From positions 9,847,342 through 9,911,341 of the forward strand of contig NC_084832.1 in assembly GCF_033115175.1 (NCBI RefSeq): 64,000 nucleotides of DNA. Direction: 5' to 3'. The stretch is from Lepus europaeus. Its lineage: Eukaryota > Chordata > Mammalia > Lagomorpha > Leporidae. Positions 24,505 to 36,900 of this stretch are shown here, piece by piece; the stretch's first letter is position 1; every line of letters begins with the position of its first letter. The position numbers were made by a program, and so were the translations under genes. The notes beneath the pieces are model-generated. The model was given only the letters and a program-made list of their open reading frames with translations, did not search any database and was not told where the DNA came from.

Positions 24505-24690
24505 CAACAGTAGGTCTCCAACTGTGAGCCCTAGGCCAGGATCAGCACCACCTGGGAGTCTGGGGCCAGGCAAATCCTTGGGCACTATCCTGGACCTACT
24601 TAATCAGGCCTCAGCAGCTCATGGTTTAGCAAAACTGCCAGGTGAAACTGATGCACACTCAAGTTTGCAAACCACTACATTTCAAGACAT
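24505..24690 (+). repeat. MER5A (hAT-Charlie) DNA transposon remnant
   Basis: The text follows MER5A: AGGATCAGCACCACCTGGGA, GACCTACTTAATCAGGCC, CCAGGTGAAACTGATGCACA and TCAAGTTTGCAAACCACTAC. Both ends of the roughly 190-base element are recognisable. Confidence 0.72.
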
Positions 24691-25659
24691 TGAAGCCTGA
24701 CCAGTCTGACCAGATTTTCATTAAGAATCAAAACCTCTCTTCCCATTGCAGTGCTGTCTCCTGTGCACACACAGTCTCCTGTGCACACACAGGCTCAGGC
24801 ACCCTCATTCACAGGCACCCAAATGAATGCCTGCAGAGAGTTCAAAGAACTGGAAACCAGCCCTTATTTGTCCCTTTCTCGGGGAGTTTCTTTGGTAATG
24901 CATGCACAGTGCTGAGGCAAGGGTGGAATTTCAACAATCCCTAATTAAGGAGGATGGCGCCTCACATTTATCACGGTACACTGCTGTGTATTTACCCCTT
25001 GCGGCTTCTGATGCATCTCGATCACCTTTCCTAATTCCAGTCACCTGTTTAAATTATTTCTCTTATTTTCGGTTGTTTATTGGGAACTCTGCAGCTTGCT
25101 GGGGCCTCCCAGTGGCACAGTATGGAACTTCAGACTTGGATTTTAACTCTGGGAGCTCTGCAGCAATGACACCCACTCCTGTAGACGCTCACCTAGTTGA
25201 CAGGCACATAAGGCAGAATGAAAGCGAGCGTTTAATCCCAGAGGGATTATTTGCATGCAAGCTCACTTGTCCTCAGACGCTGCCTTCGACTTCTTGCATT
25301 TTTGAAACTCCATATCAGTACTTGCACGGTAGAGAGAACTGTGGGCAGCCTTTGGGTTTTTTTGGTCGACCAGGATTTATGAGATAAGATCAGACAGCTA
25401 GGGTTGCCTTTCTTGCCTTTCTGCCTTTGAAGCTGTGACTAGCCAGAGCGACTATTTCTCACCAGATGTTTTAAGTACTTTGTCTTTCTTCCTCACAATT
25501 CTGGAACATTCCCTGGCCGCTCGGCCTCACCATCGCTCCCCAGGGGCAGCCAGCACTGTCCTCTGGACCTCTAACGTCACAGGAGCACGTGAGCTGCCTG
25601 GTCCTGCATCAGCTGTCTGTCACCTGCCAAGCACTTCAGCCAGAGAGTGAGGCTCACTC
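24691..25659. other. Unassigned intergenic DNA
   Basis: It includes a 161-codon plus-strand open frame (24902-25387) without any recognisable domain, codon signature or splice context. I treat it as chance. Confidence 0.35.
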
Positions 25660-25920
25660 TGCAGTAGCAATGTCCCTGAAGCCAGGTGCCTGTCATCACG
25701 TCAATCTCAGGCTTGTGGACGCCAATGGCCATTTCTGCTGAGACGAGCACTTTGTCGTTGGGAGATGCTGTGGCCTGGCAGCTTCCTGTGCAGAGCCCCT
25801 TTGCCCCTTTGCTTTAAAAGGCTGTGCTACCTGGGCCAATAAACACTCTTGACTTGAGAGACTGCTGAAAGTTGGTTTCCAGGAACCGGTGTCCTCACTT
25901 CACCCCAAGGATTAACTCTC
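25660..25920 (+). mobile_element. Possible solo LTR, 3' part
   Basis: A TTTAAAAGGCTGTGC stretch (TATA-like) is followed about 25 bases later by CCAATAAACACTCTTGAC (poly(A) signal) and further CT-rich text, the usual spacing of U3-R-U5 in a short LTR. I found no matching second LTR and no retroviral genes. Low certainty. Confidence 0.3.
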
Positions 25921-26875
25921 TGCTGATGCACTAAGCGTTACCACCCAGTAACAGGCCTACAAACATCAGCATCATTCACAGGGCCCCGGCACAAACATAT
26001 CGGATGATATTCTAAAGTTCAGCTCCACCCCCTTGGCCTTCTCTGCTGACAGGTCGCCTGAGGACATCTTGCACTTCATTCACTTTGTTCTTCCTGAGCC
26101 ATCCTTCAAGAAAAAAAGGAACAGCTTTGGCCTCCAGCTGGACACTTCTTTTATTACAAGAGGGTCTTCTGTGTCTCCGACACTGGCTGTTTTAAGATCA
26201 CCATGTATCTTTAGTTATTCTAGTATGTCCAATATTCCTCACAAAGAACAATTTATTTAATTCACAAAGCCATGCTCATCAAGGAGTGCATGAAAAGGAG
26301 TTATCTTCCCGGGTACATCTCAAGAGCCTAACTTAAGCTAACTTTTGTGCTCAGGAGGAAAAGACAATTTTCACTGACTTGGATAGCTCCAAATTATCTA
26401 GAATATAATGCAAATTCAGGATTTTCTTGGAAGGATTAGAGTAGAAAAATACACACGCTAATACCCCACAAAAGAGTGCAAGATTTGGTTGCCATAAAGA
26501 TTGAGATTTCCCTCCTGACTTGTGTGTATAATTTAGGGATGTTCTTAATCCCACTGAGCTGCAACTCTTCATATGTAAATTGTGGGCTCTTGCCTCTTGA
26601 AGTACCAGAAGATTCAGGAGGAAATCTCTAAAACAGAGCCCAAGCAGTGAGTGTTCCATGGATGTGGTTGATATTTCTGCAATGGCTATGAGAAGCCACA
26701 ACTCGCCCTGTGAGCAGTTCCCACAGATCACACTGTTTTCCCTGTCCATCTCTCCTCCCTGCCCTCCTCCTTCCCCACCTTTGCCAGCCACAGTCACTTC
26801 TCCATGAAGCCTCACTGTCCCAGAGCTGAGGACCAGGCTCCCCTCAGGACATCGGTCACTGCTTTGTTTGCACAC
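25921..26875. other. Unassigned intergenic DNA
   Basis: It contains a 174-codon minus-strand open frame (26351-26875), the longest in the window. It has no recognisable domain and low-complexity composition; I do not call it a gene. Confidence 0.35.
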
Positions 26876-26992
26876 ACTTTGAAATGTTTGTGGAAATGGA
26901 ATTAAAAGACAATGTTATTTTGGTGCAAAGAATTTGAAATCTACACCTAATTTTTTTCATAATAGGCATTTTCCATGAATTTTTCAAGACCC
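26876..26992. mobile_element. Palindromic MITE-like element, copy 1
   Basis: The left end CTTTGAAATGTTTGTGGAA and the right end TTCCATGAATTTTTCAAGAC are mutual inverted repeats, with GAATTAAAAGACAATG and TTATTTTGGTGCAAAG inside. The same words occur in three other copies in the window. Confidence 0.6.
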
Positions 26993-27047
26993 CTCTTTGT
27001 ATTTCACCAAAATAATCTCTTTGTGTTTGCACCAAAATAATCGTTTT

Positions 27048-27376
27048 TAAAGGATTTATTTATCTGCTTAACACACACACACACACAATGGTGGGGGTGG
27101 GGGGAGACCACTAGCCTTCTATCTACTCAATCACTCTCCATATGGTTGCAACAGCCAGGGCTGGGCTAGGCAGAAGCCAGGAGCCTGGAACTCCATCCTG
27201 GTCTCCTACATGGGTGGCAGGGACCAAAATACTTGGGCCATCCTCTACTGCTTTCCCAGATGCATTAGCAGGGAGCTGGATCGGAAGTGGAGCAGCCAGG
27301 AGTAGAATCAGCACTTACATAGGATGCTAGAATTGCAGGCGGCAGCTTAATCTGCCATGCCACAGTGCCAATCCCT
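27048..27376 (-). mobile_element. CSINE with CA microsatellite
   Basis: Reverse CSINE: plus-strand CCTGGTCTCCTACATGGGTG, GCATTAGCAGGGAGCTGGAT and GCCATGCCACAGTGCCAATC. A (CA)n repeat at 27070-27088 replaces part of the CT stretch. It sits next to the remains of the palindromic element. Confidence 0.9.
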
Positions 27377-27399
27377 GAAATAATTAAAAGATTCTGTTT

Positions 27400-27565
27400 T
27401 TCCCTGACCATGTCATTCATGTCTCTCCTCTACCCATTCGCTGAAGGTCTCCATGATGGCTGGCCCTGACTACCTTGTTCACCGTAGCAAACACAGCCTT
27501 TGGTTGGCACACTGTGGGTTTTCAATAATTACTGAATGAATGGATGCAACCATTAGATGACTTCC
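27400..27565 (+). repeat. L2 LINE 3' end
   Basis: CATGTCATTCATGTCTCTCC, GATGGCTGGCCCTGACTAC and TTCAATAATTACTGAATGAA follow the L2 3' end order. Confidence 0.5.
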
Positions 27566-29174
27566 TAAAAAAAAAATCCAAATCCATAGAAAACATGGTT
27601 TTATTAATTATTTTGCATTCTTATAATTGCCTCTAAGCATCCTTGAATTATTTCTTCAACACAGTATAAAACCTGCTCCCAAGAGCCCAGCACTTTATAC
27701 TTCTAACCCAAAGAATGCATCACACAATTATTTTGCAATTCTTCCATCCACTACCTGATTATAAAATATATTTAGCATGTTTGATATTCCTCTGATCCTT
27801 AGATTGACTACCTATTAGTTACAGAGAGCTGAAGAAAGGAGGAACTCCTTGGTAGGAAAAAAAATGTTAATAATTTACTAGTGGCAAACTGTACTTTTAC
27901 CTCAACACCAGGTGGATAGAAACATTACTCATTTTTTTAATCTAAGAATTTCTTGTATTTTTATGGCCTGTCCTTTGGGTTTATTTATGATGGTTTGTGA
28001 CAAACGGACAACCTTTGCCATTAGAATTTATACTCCACCAACAAAGGAAACACAGGAAGAGATAAGAAACCCAAATGAAATCATGGCACTAGATAAGAAA
28101 ACCCAAATTAAATCATGACACTAAAAGAAATCCAGTGAAGGTAAAGGGCTGACTCATAATTTAAAATGAAAACAAAGAGGAACATAGGTATTACAGGCTG
28201 CGGACAAAGAAAATATTTTCAAAACATAAACTACAAAATCTACCATTTGCCATATAAGTGATTTTCAGGAGCCTGTGTCTTACATCTGTGACACCATGAA
28301 ATAAGGCCTGGCTATTAAAACATTTTTAGTGGCATGTTTTAATCTTATTCTGATTGTGGGTATTTTGAAAAAACAAATAATATATTTTGGTATGGCACAG
28401 CATTAGTGTTTTGCAGTAGATATCCAATACTTTTCTGTTTTTTTTTTCTATTAATGCCATTTTTCACAGGATTGACCCAGACACCTTATTTCATTTTTAG
28501 TGATTCTTAAAATTCCTTGATGGTGAGTGCCAGTTCTAAAACTTGACTGGATTTCAGAGAAAAGCAATTGCCTTAGAAACAAAGAAGTTGAGAGAATTGA
28601 AAAGAAAAAAATCCTGTCTTTGAGCTTGCGCAATAAAAGCACTTTTCATGACAGAGACCAAAGGTTAGTTCAGCAGAATAAGCAGTCAATAGCGTACGTC
28701 CAGCAATCCAAATGCAATGTATCTGCACACAATTTGAGTAAACACTAATGTCCACCTAGGAATCCTTAATAAAAGGAGTTTGCAGGACCTCAGAACTAAC
28801 TGGCACTAAGACCACCTACAACACCACTGCCCCATTAATACTGGCATATAATTACATGGAACACTGTCTTTGATTTTTGTGGAACTTGGAAGCAGAGCAA
28901 ATATTGACACTGGGCTTGCAGGTAATATGCTAGACTTAATTTCACATCACAAACTCAAACATGACAAAACTTGGGTGTGGAATTTATTTGCCAGTCACTT
29001 TCAGACTTCATAAACAACATAGGAAGAATTAGAACACACATGTGCACACCAGAATGCCTACTGTTTTTAAATTTTGCTTTGCCCATTTGCCCCTACACCT
29101 TTGTATATACCTGGTCCATTCCCAATTTTGTTGCTAAATGTTGTCTTATAATTTAGTTTTAAAAATATACATAT
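27566..29174. other. Unassigned AT-rich intergenic DNA
   Basis: No exon or confident repeat was recognised over 1.6 kb. Confidence 0.4.
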
Positions 29175-29503
29175 TTGGGCGCTGTCGATGTAGTATAATG
29201 GGTGAAGCCGCCATCTGTGACACCAGCATCCCATATGGACAATGGTTCGTGTCTAGGTTACTCCACTTCAATACAGCTCCCTGCTAATGGTCTAGAAAAA
29301 GTAACAGAAGATAGTCCAAGTGTTTGGGCCCCTGTCACCCACATGGTGACCCAGAAGAAACTCCCAGTTTTGGCCAGGCCCATCGCAGGCCACTGCAGCC
29401 ATCTGGGGAGTGAACCAGTAGATGTAAGACCTGTGTGTGTGTGTATGTGTGTGTGTATGTTTCTCTGTTAATCTCACTTTCAAATAAATAAATCTTTTCA
29501 AAA
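29175..29503 (+). mobile_element. CSINE
   Basis: GGGCGCTGTCGATGTAGTAT head, CATCCCATATGGACAATGG, GTCACCCACATGGTGACCC, a GT-rich stretch near 29432-29460 and a CAAATAAATAAATCTTTTC tail. Confidence 0.9.
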
Positions 29504-31229
29504 AGTACATACTTGACAGTTTTTATTTTCTGCATATACAGATGCCCATGGACACTAAATTAAGGTGAAGTAGAAAGAAGCACAGTATATTAATTTTATT
29601 TATTTTTATCAATTAGCTTATCCGATTTATTTAAGGCTGATTTTAATGTCTTTATATCTAAAACCCAAGATCTCCAGCTTGTTTTCAGAGCTGGTACATG
29701 CAAATCTCTTCTTGTATCCAAATCCAACTCACTGAGAATGTTCTCCTTCCAAAGGATAATCAGAAATTATTTATCTGCATATAAGCAATGGCACTACTTA
29801 AAACAAATTAGACCTGGTCTCTGTGTATGAAGATGAGGCATTCACAGAGAACATCAAGGTCCTGAAATCTGAGACCTTAAATAAAGAATATTCTGTTCCA
29901 TTATGCTTCTTCATGTTTTTTTTTTTCTTTCCATAATAAGGAGTGTACAACATTGGCTACAAATCTGTTAGGAAGCTACCCAACACCACCAGTTCTTTAT
30001 CCAAAAACAGATCACAGACACAAATATGGAATGAAAAAAGCATTTTCTCTAAAGTTCTGGGAGAGAAACATGAGTATAAATGACAGAAGGACTATCATCA
30101 AATTCTAAGACAGAAGATGCAAGTGCAGTACTTCATTTTCTAAAGTCCATTGATGCAATCGGCACAAAACTCTCAGTCACTGTATGATTTAAGCTGTATC
30201 TCATCATTCGCAGGTGGGTTTGTCTGCTGTGGAGCAATAACTGTTCTGTGATAACCTTGATTAAAACCTTGACAATCAGTATGCTCATTCTTCAGGAAAT
30301 CCAGAAAGTTATTGCAAGAATTGGACTGAGGTTTTTAATAACATAGCCTAACTTGCCAAAAAGCCAGTTACCAAGGGGCAAAAATTCATTGTACTCCCAC
30401 AGTTAACAAATCAATCCCTAGTCATAAAACAAAATTGCAAGATAGAAAAAGCCTACTCAAGTTACATCTCTTGAAATTAAAGTATTGTGAAAATTGAATC
30501 TAGAAAAGCATGGAGAAACTGCAGGAAAAAGATAAGAGTAGAAAAGTACAGTGTGAAGTGAAATAACAGAGGCCTGGTGGGTGGGTGTTAAAATTTGCAA
30601 GTGATGCTATAAACAGAATAAAACAATGGATGTGGGATGTTGTGTTTGACAGATTGACACGTAGACAAAGAGAAGCTGTAAAGAACCCCATGGCTGGTCC
30701 TCATTTTGTCTTTGAAATGACACTTTATCTGTTCTGCCTGAAGCTAACTTCGTAGTGGTACCCAAATTTTTCTTGGCAGAGGAGCCATCTTTTTCACTTG
30801 TTACCTTAAGTTTCCTGTGGCTGCCCCTACAACACTCCACAGACAAAAGCCTCTGAGGGAAACTTGGAACTCTACTGACCAGTTTAAAAAACCACTATGG
30901 TGTTAAATTCGTATTTTTCGGAGCCAATAGTTGAGAACAGAGCCAGAACCTTGGGGAAAAAAAATATTTCAAAACACATGTGTGTGTGAGCCTCATGTGG
31001 CCGCCTCCGGGCTCAGAGCTGGTTTCATTCTCTGTCTGTAAACTCTTGCGCCCTGAAGGAGCTTCACAAACCTCCTAAGCTGACAACTTCACGTGTATGC
31101 CCGGCAGCACCAGAGCTTTGCAGTCAGCCCTGACTTTCTTCCCCGTCTCCTAGCCTCTCTTGGGTGGGAAGGCTGGCTGTCTCTGGCATTCAAATACATC
31201 TACAGCCGGCCACTGCCTAGATTCTCAGC
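29504..31229. other. Unassigned intergenic DNA
   Basis: No supported gene or confident repeat. Open frames do not exceed about 80 codons. Confidence 0.4.
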
Positions 31230-32020
31230 CCTGTGCTCATTCCCTGCTCCCAGCTGCCTCTGCCTGCCTACAGGTCTCGTGGCCCCCACACTCACTCTAT
31301 TCTCAGAGGTCAGCCGTAGTGGTCCTTACATGAAGCAATATTATTTCACTCCTCTACTTGAAATCATCCAATGATCCTCCATTTCACTGGGCGAAAAGCC
31401 AAAAGTCATGGTGGACACTGGGAGGCCTCTCCAGATCCTCTTCAGGATAACTTAATACTCCACCATTGGAGGTGCTTTTGGCAGACTACCCACAGCTCTC
31501 TGCAACTTCAGGGACTCCTTCTGCTGACCAGTGGCCTCACACAAGGTCACAAGGTCTTCCCAGGGCAGCCATATGTGATGATAGCTACATGGGGTCACCA
31601 GCCCAAATGTCTCACCCCCACTGGGAGGTCTTCCATGCAGGGCTGGGCAAAGGCTATGACTGGGTCTGCATTGCTGTTCAGCCTCCACCCCTTTCTACAG
31701 TCTTCCTCCCAGCAGCATTCCCCGACAAATGACTTACAACCCAGATTCCACATCAGAGTCCGTCAGGAGGACCCAGCCTGCACGAAGGCTCTGCATGGCC
31801 CAGCTGCCTCGGAGCCTCTCTGATTGAGTCTCACCAATCTCTGTTGCTTGTACACGGCCTTGGGATTGACGGGCTCTGCCCTGAAGGCATCTGCATGGCT
31901 GTTCCTTCTGCCAGAAACACATGTCCCCAGATGTCTGCTCTCCTGCTTCCCTCAATCCCCTTCAAACATCACTTCCAAACACGTCTACCTGACCTGCCCA
32001 AGTGGAAAATAAAGTTTTAA
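31230..32020 (+). repeat. L2 LINE, forward orientation
   Basis: The order TTCACTCCTCTACTTGAAAT, CATCCAATGATCCTCC, GTTCCTTCTGCCAGAAACAC, CCCAGATGTCTGCTC and TCAAACATCACTTCC is that of the L2 reverse-transcriptase end. The 150-codon open frame at 31371-31823 is in this repeat. Confidence 0.6.
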
Positions 32021-32119
32021 GGAGGAACAGTTCTCACTTTTTAACGTAACTTTTTGTTTTTCTGGGTATACACATTTCATTTTGAAGACATCACTTGTAT
32101 GACCATGACTGTTTTAAAT

Positions 32120-32340
32120 AACTAAAGACAGTACAGGGGTTAAAAACACAGCCGTAGGGTGCAAGCAGACTCGGGCTTGCGTGTCCCAGCACTGCCACTC
32201 TGCAAATGTGTGGCCTGGGGCTCTCAGCCTCAATTTCTTTATCTGTGAAGTAGGGATAATAGCATTATTTATTCTTTTCAGAATGATTATGAATATTAAG
32301 TGACTTTCCTGTAAGTAACAAACTGTGATCCCTGTAAATT
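32120..32340 (+). repeat. MIR SINE
   Basis: ACAGTACAGGGGTTAAAAAC head, CAGCACTGCCACTCTGCAA, CTCAGCCTCAATTTCTTTAT, CTGTGAAGTAGGGATAATAG in order. This is one of the better-preserved MIR copies in the window. Confidence 0.75.
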
Positions 32341-33571
32341 TCAGGAGCTACTGAAGCACGGTCCTATGAGCCACACACACCAAACAGTGCACTTTCGTGT
32401 GTTTCCATTCTGGTTTAATCTCTCCACCTGTGTTTAACCCCAAGCGGACTGACGACTGTCAGCAAGGCTCAGAGGACTGATCCTGGGAGGGCATGTGACA
32501 GGGCACTGTCGCAGCCTAGCAGTCATTGCTGGGGTCGTTGCCAACCAATGCAGTCTACGCAGTTACACAAAAAACCCTATTTCTTTTCTCTTTTCTACCC
32601 TGACTTTAAATTCTTCAGACTTTATTCTAAACTCTAAGGCCCACGTGAAAAACAATCACATAGGATTTCAAATATCCAGGTCTATATACGTTCATCAGAA
32701 CAGCATTTAACTGTAACACCAGCCAAATGTCTGGTTATTTGAGATTAGACGCCAAAACCTTTTTATGTGAATTTTCAACTCAAAGTTTTTATATTTATTT
32801 TTGATTCTGTGATATAAAATAACTGGACCTGGTGAAAAAATATAACAGTAATTCCTTCAAAATCTCAACTAATTTTTGTTTGCTCCCATTCATTTTTCAT
32901 TTAGTTGATTGAAATGCCCTTGCCATAACCTCAAATCCATACGCTTGGCTGATTTCAGAGGTTAAACTGAAGGCACACCCTGCCACACAGAGATGACAGA
33001 CCACCAAAAAGCTGCACTAAAGGGAACCACAAAAGTCTAACATTTACCATTACAGAATGTATCTGCCTCTTCAGATTTATTTGCAGATTCCACTATAGTC
33101 AATTACTATATTTTTAAAGAGAGAATCAGATATGCCAATATTTAGAAGAATTAATGACAATTTTCCTTTTAGAGATGTCATTAAGAACCATCATTTTACA
33201 ATTACACATTAAAAATAATTGCATCATTTATTAAAAATAATAATATTATGGTCCTATAGAAGAATAAGCAGAGTAGATATTTTCATATTCAATGACCACA
33301 TAGTATAACTTTGCCAAAAATTCCCATTGTCAAAATTAGAAGGTGGTCTGAGTGCTGATGGAGTCTGACTTGGAGCAAATTACCCCCAATACTATAAATT
33401 CAGGTATGGTGTTCAGGAAATTTAGGATTTGGAGAAATATCTTCTAGTCTCATAGTGGGATATGTGTGTGTATGCGTGCGTGTGTATGTGTTTCCCTTTG
33501 GGAAAGCTAATCCAAAAACTAATAATCTACCAGAATTTGCCTTTGCATTTGCATACCCTCAATCAAAGATA
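32341..33571. other. METTL21E 3' flank and probable 3' UTR
   Basis: The sequence immediately downstream of the METTL21E stop codon on the minus strand. The 3' UTR presumably begins at 33571. It has a TG-rich repeat (33464-33492) and, further on, AT-rich sequence with a candidate poly(A) signal. No other gene was seen. Confidence 0.4.
33227..33232 (-). terminator. Candidate poly(A) signal of METTL21E
   Basis: AATAAA on the minus strand about 340 bases after the stop codon. The hexamer is clear, but its use is inferred; the region is AT-rich and chance hexamers are common. Confidence 0.3.
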
Positions 33572-33975
33572 TCACGCACTCCTCCGACTTTTCCTCACAG
33601 CTTTATACAACTTAATATTCAGACTAGGGAAACTGGAAATTTCCTCCAGGTCAAACAACTCCTTAAATCTATCTACAAATTTATTCTCTTTCTCCAACCT
33701 GAATTTCATGACCCAGAGGATGGTGGTGGTTTCTTTACACAGGTGGTCGAAGGTAACGAGGAGTTCTTCCAGGAAGGGATGAGCATAGACAACATCCGCT
33801 GCCAGGATGTAGTCAAAATTATTGGAAGACTTGGGGAAGTTTTTATCTAATGCAACTCCCCAGGAGAGCTCTTTAACCTGAGGCAAATGCTTGCATTTCG
33901 TTTTGGTGTTTCGGGAAATATTATATTGCAGGTTTCCAAGTAATTCAGGTAAATCTGTGGCAGTAACATGAGCAC
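33572..33975 (-). CDS. METTL21E: METTL21E coding exon 4 (last)
   Basis: The exon starts after TTGTTTCACAG, reads GAHVTATDLPELLGNLQY (first Gly codon split with exon 3), and ends in RKSRRSA and TGA at 33574-33572. It carries the second half of the methyltransferase fold, the acidic motif II residue and the DVVY signature. The frame is open throughout at 404 bases, with high similarity to the METTL21 family as I know it. Confidence 0.95.
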
Positions 33976-36900
33976 CTGTGAAACAAAGGATGATAGAAAA
34001 AAAGTGACCCTCAGGGGATAAATACCATTAATCAAGTTCCAAGTCAACATGCACAGCGACACTACAGTTGCTAGTCCCGAAACTAAGACTGGCTGTTGTT
34101 CACAGAAAGGGAAATCTTTTTAAATAGATGCTAAGGCAGTCATCTGGCTCCCCTTAAAAAAGATAGAATCCCATGGTACTTTTGTACACCATTGTATTTT
34201 TCTGTTCTGCTGGGTTTTTTTGTTCAGTTGGTTGTACTTTGTTGGCTGCTATTGTTGCTTTATATTCATCTAACACAAGCCGGGAGAAAAATAATATACA
34301 GAGAGGGGAATTCAAAATCTTTGGCATCCTCATTAGAATAACCAGAGGTTGCTGATGAAAGTTGAACAGGTACTTCTGGAGAGGTCTGAGACTTAGTCTT
34401 GGGACACCAAATGAGTGCTTGTAACATTAGGTACCTGTGCTCATAAGGAATGGAGGGAGGAAAGATGTTTCAATGGCTACATGGAAAATATCATGACATG
34501 ATATTTAGACCCAAGTTCTCAACCTGCCTGTATCCTAAGTGTAAATCTTTCCCCCAAAAGATGCTTAAAATCTATTCATATCATATGTATAGTGCTCAAA
34601 AGGCCAAAGATTATAGATGCAGGACAGAATGCTTAGCTGAAGAAGACAGGAACAATTTCAGTGTCAAAGGTGAATAGTGAAATTTTTTTCAAGAGGAAGT
34701 TTGGAAGAAGCAACTTTGTGAAAATTTGGTCCTTATAATAAACATCAAGCAATACCAGAGCCATAAAATAATCTATGAATAAACATAGAACTGGCCAGTT
34801 CCATAGCATTACACAAACACAGATTGAGATAAAGAATGTTAAGGCAGAGGCCAGCAATGTGACACAATGGGTTAAGCCGCCACTTGCAATGCCAGCATTC
34901 TATACTATATGGGCATTTGAGTCCTGGCATCCTACATGGGCTTGAGGCCCTGCTGCTCTGCTTCTGAACAAGCTCCCTGCTAATGTGCCTGGGAAATGCA
35001 CCTGGGAAAGAAGCAGAAGATGCTCCAAGTCCTTGGGCTCCTGCACGCAGTGGGAGACAAAATGGAGATTTAGGCTCCTAGCATCAGCCAGGCCCAGCCC
35101 AGGCTGTTGTGGCCATTTGGGGAGTGAACCAGCAGATAATGGAAGATATCTTTCTCTGTCTCTCTCTCTCTCTCTCTCTCTCGCCTTTCAAGTAAATAAA
35201 TAAATCTTAAAAAAAAAAAGAAGAAGAAGAATGGGGGCCAGCACTGTGGCACAGTGGGTTAACGCCCTGGCCTGAAACAGCAGCATCCCATATGGGCACC
35301 GGTTTGAGACCCAGCTGCTCCACTTCCAATCCAGCTCTCTGCTAAGGCCTAGGAAAGCAGTAGAAGATGGTCCAAGTCCTTGGGCCCCTGCACCCACGTG
35401 GGAGAACTGGAGGAGGCTCCTGGCTCCTGGCTTCAGATCAGCACAGTTCCGGCTGTAGCAACCAATTGGGGAGTGAACCATAGGATGGAAAACCTCTCTC
35501 TCTCTCTGCCTCTCCTCTCTCTGTATAACTCTGACTTTCAAATAAATAAATAAATAAATAAGTCTTAAAAACAAAATTAATGGTAAAGCAGAATTTGAAG
35601 AGAAGTCAAGCCCAACTCAAACCAAATTAGAGCCCATTTCTTAGCCTCACTGTCAAGTTTCCCTTGGCATTGCTTATATTCTGTGAAAACACTAAAATGA
35701 GAAGAAAAGGTGAATGTCATTGACTGAATCACAGAAATATGCACCTCCACATTTTAATGTGGGCTGATCTACCATTTTCTTTTTTTTTAATTTTTTTTTT
35801 TTTTTATTTTTTGACAGGCAGAGTGGACAGTGAGAGAGAGAGAGACAGAGGGAAAGGTCTTCCTTTGCCGTTGGTTCACCCTCCAATGGCCGCCATGGCT
35901 GGTGCGCTGCAGCCAGCGCACCACGCTGATCCAATGGCAGGAGCCAGGTGCTTCTCCTGGTCTCCCATGGGGTGCAGGGCCCAAGCACCTGGGCCATCCT
36001 CCACTGCACTCCCTGGCCACAGCAGAGAGCTGGCCTGGAAGAGGAGCAACTGGGACAGAATCCGGTGCCCCGACTGGGACTAGAACCCAGTGTGCCGGCG
36101 CCGCAAGGCGGAGGATTAGCCTAGTGAGCCGCGGCATTGGCTGATCTACCATTTTCAACAAAACTTCTTAAAGTCCAGATGAGGACTCTACCTCTGCCCA
36201 TACAGAATGTAAACCACGCTACTTCATACATTTGTGTCTGGAGAGGTAACCACCACCCCCGTCAAAACACTGACTAAAACAAAGCTTCCATCTTTTGATA
36301 GTTGTTTCAAGTTACACAAGCATACTGAAGAGATCAATTCTTTTTAATGAAACACATAACATTTCAAAACGCAAGTCCTGCCCCTGGATCAGGAGGCTTA
36401 CAGTTATAAACCAAACCCTGTCTCTGACTCATTCCCCTGCTAAACGGGATAGTGACTTTGGGAAACGATTTGCAGGACAGAGATATTTTTAAAATAAAAA
36501 TTTTGGGAAAGACTTCAAGTGTCTTCTATCTCTCCGGTGTTTAGAAAGTTGTAAATTGCTAAATCTTTAATTCCTCTCGAGATTTACGAGTGGCAGGTGT
36601 GCAATTCTGAAGATCAAAGAAATCAAGAGAGATTTGGGTAGCACACATCAGAGAAGGCAGCTAAATTAAGGCAATGAAATAGATAACAACAAAAATGATT
36701 GAACTGAAAGAGGCTTAGACATACATAGAGATTATCACACATTTACATGGAAAAAATGCTTGTGAGAGAACTAGAGGTAATGAAAGAATGGAAATGAACT
36801 GAGCAAATAAATTCAAGGACAAATACCTGAAAATAGAAGCAGATGTGATTTACTTGCTTTTTTCAGAAAAGCACAGGACTTCAGAAACTAAAAGGAATCT

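Noticed and set aside
24902-25387. 161-codon plus-strand open frame
   Set aside because: No domain or conserved motif recognised; flanked by MER5A and a possible LTR, so chance or repeat-derived.
26351-26875. 174-codon minus-strand open frame
   Set aside because: The longest frame in the window, but it has no recognisable domain, no splice partners and a chance-like composition in intergenic DNA.
31371-31823. 150-codon plus-strand open frame
   Set aside because: Lies wholly in a forward L2 copy.
1-33000. Search for SLC10A2 exons
   Set aside because: No frame in the left part resembles the bile acid transporter; the gene, if syntenic, lies further left.
33455-33850. 131-codon plus-strand frame
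   Set aside because: Antisense shadow of METTL21E coding exon 4, which is the conserved strand.
35692-36161. Overlapping frames of 104-124 codons on both strands
   Set aside because: They are CSINE sequence; similar frames recur at each CSINE (17480, 43385, 58591).
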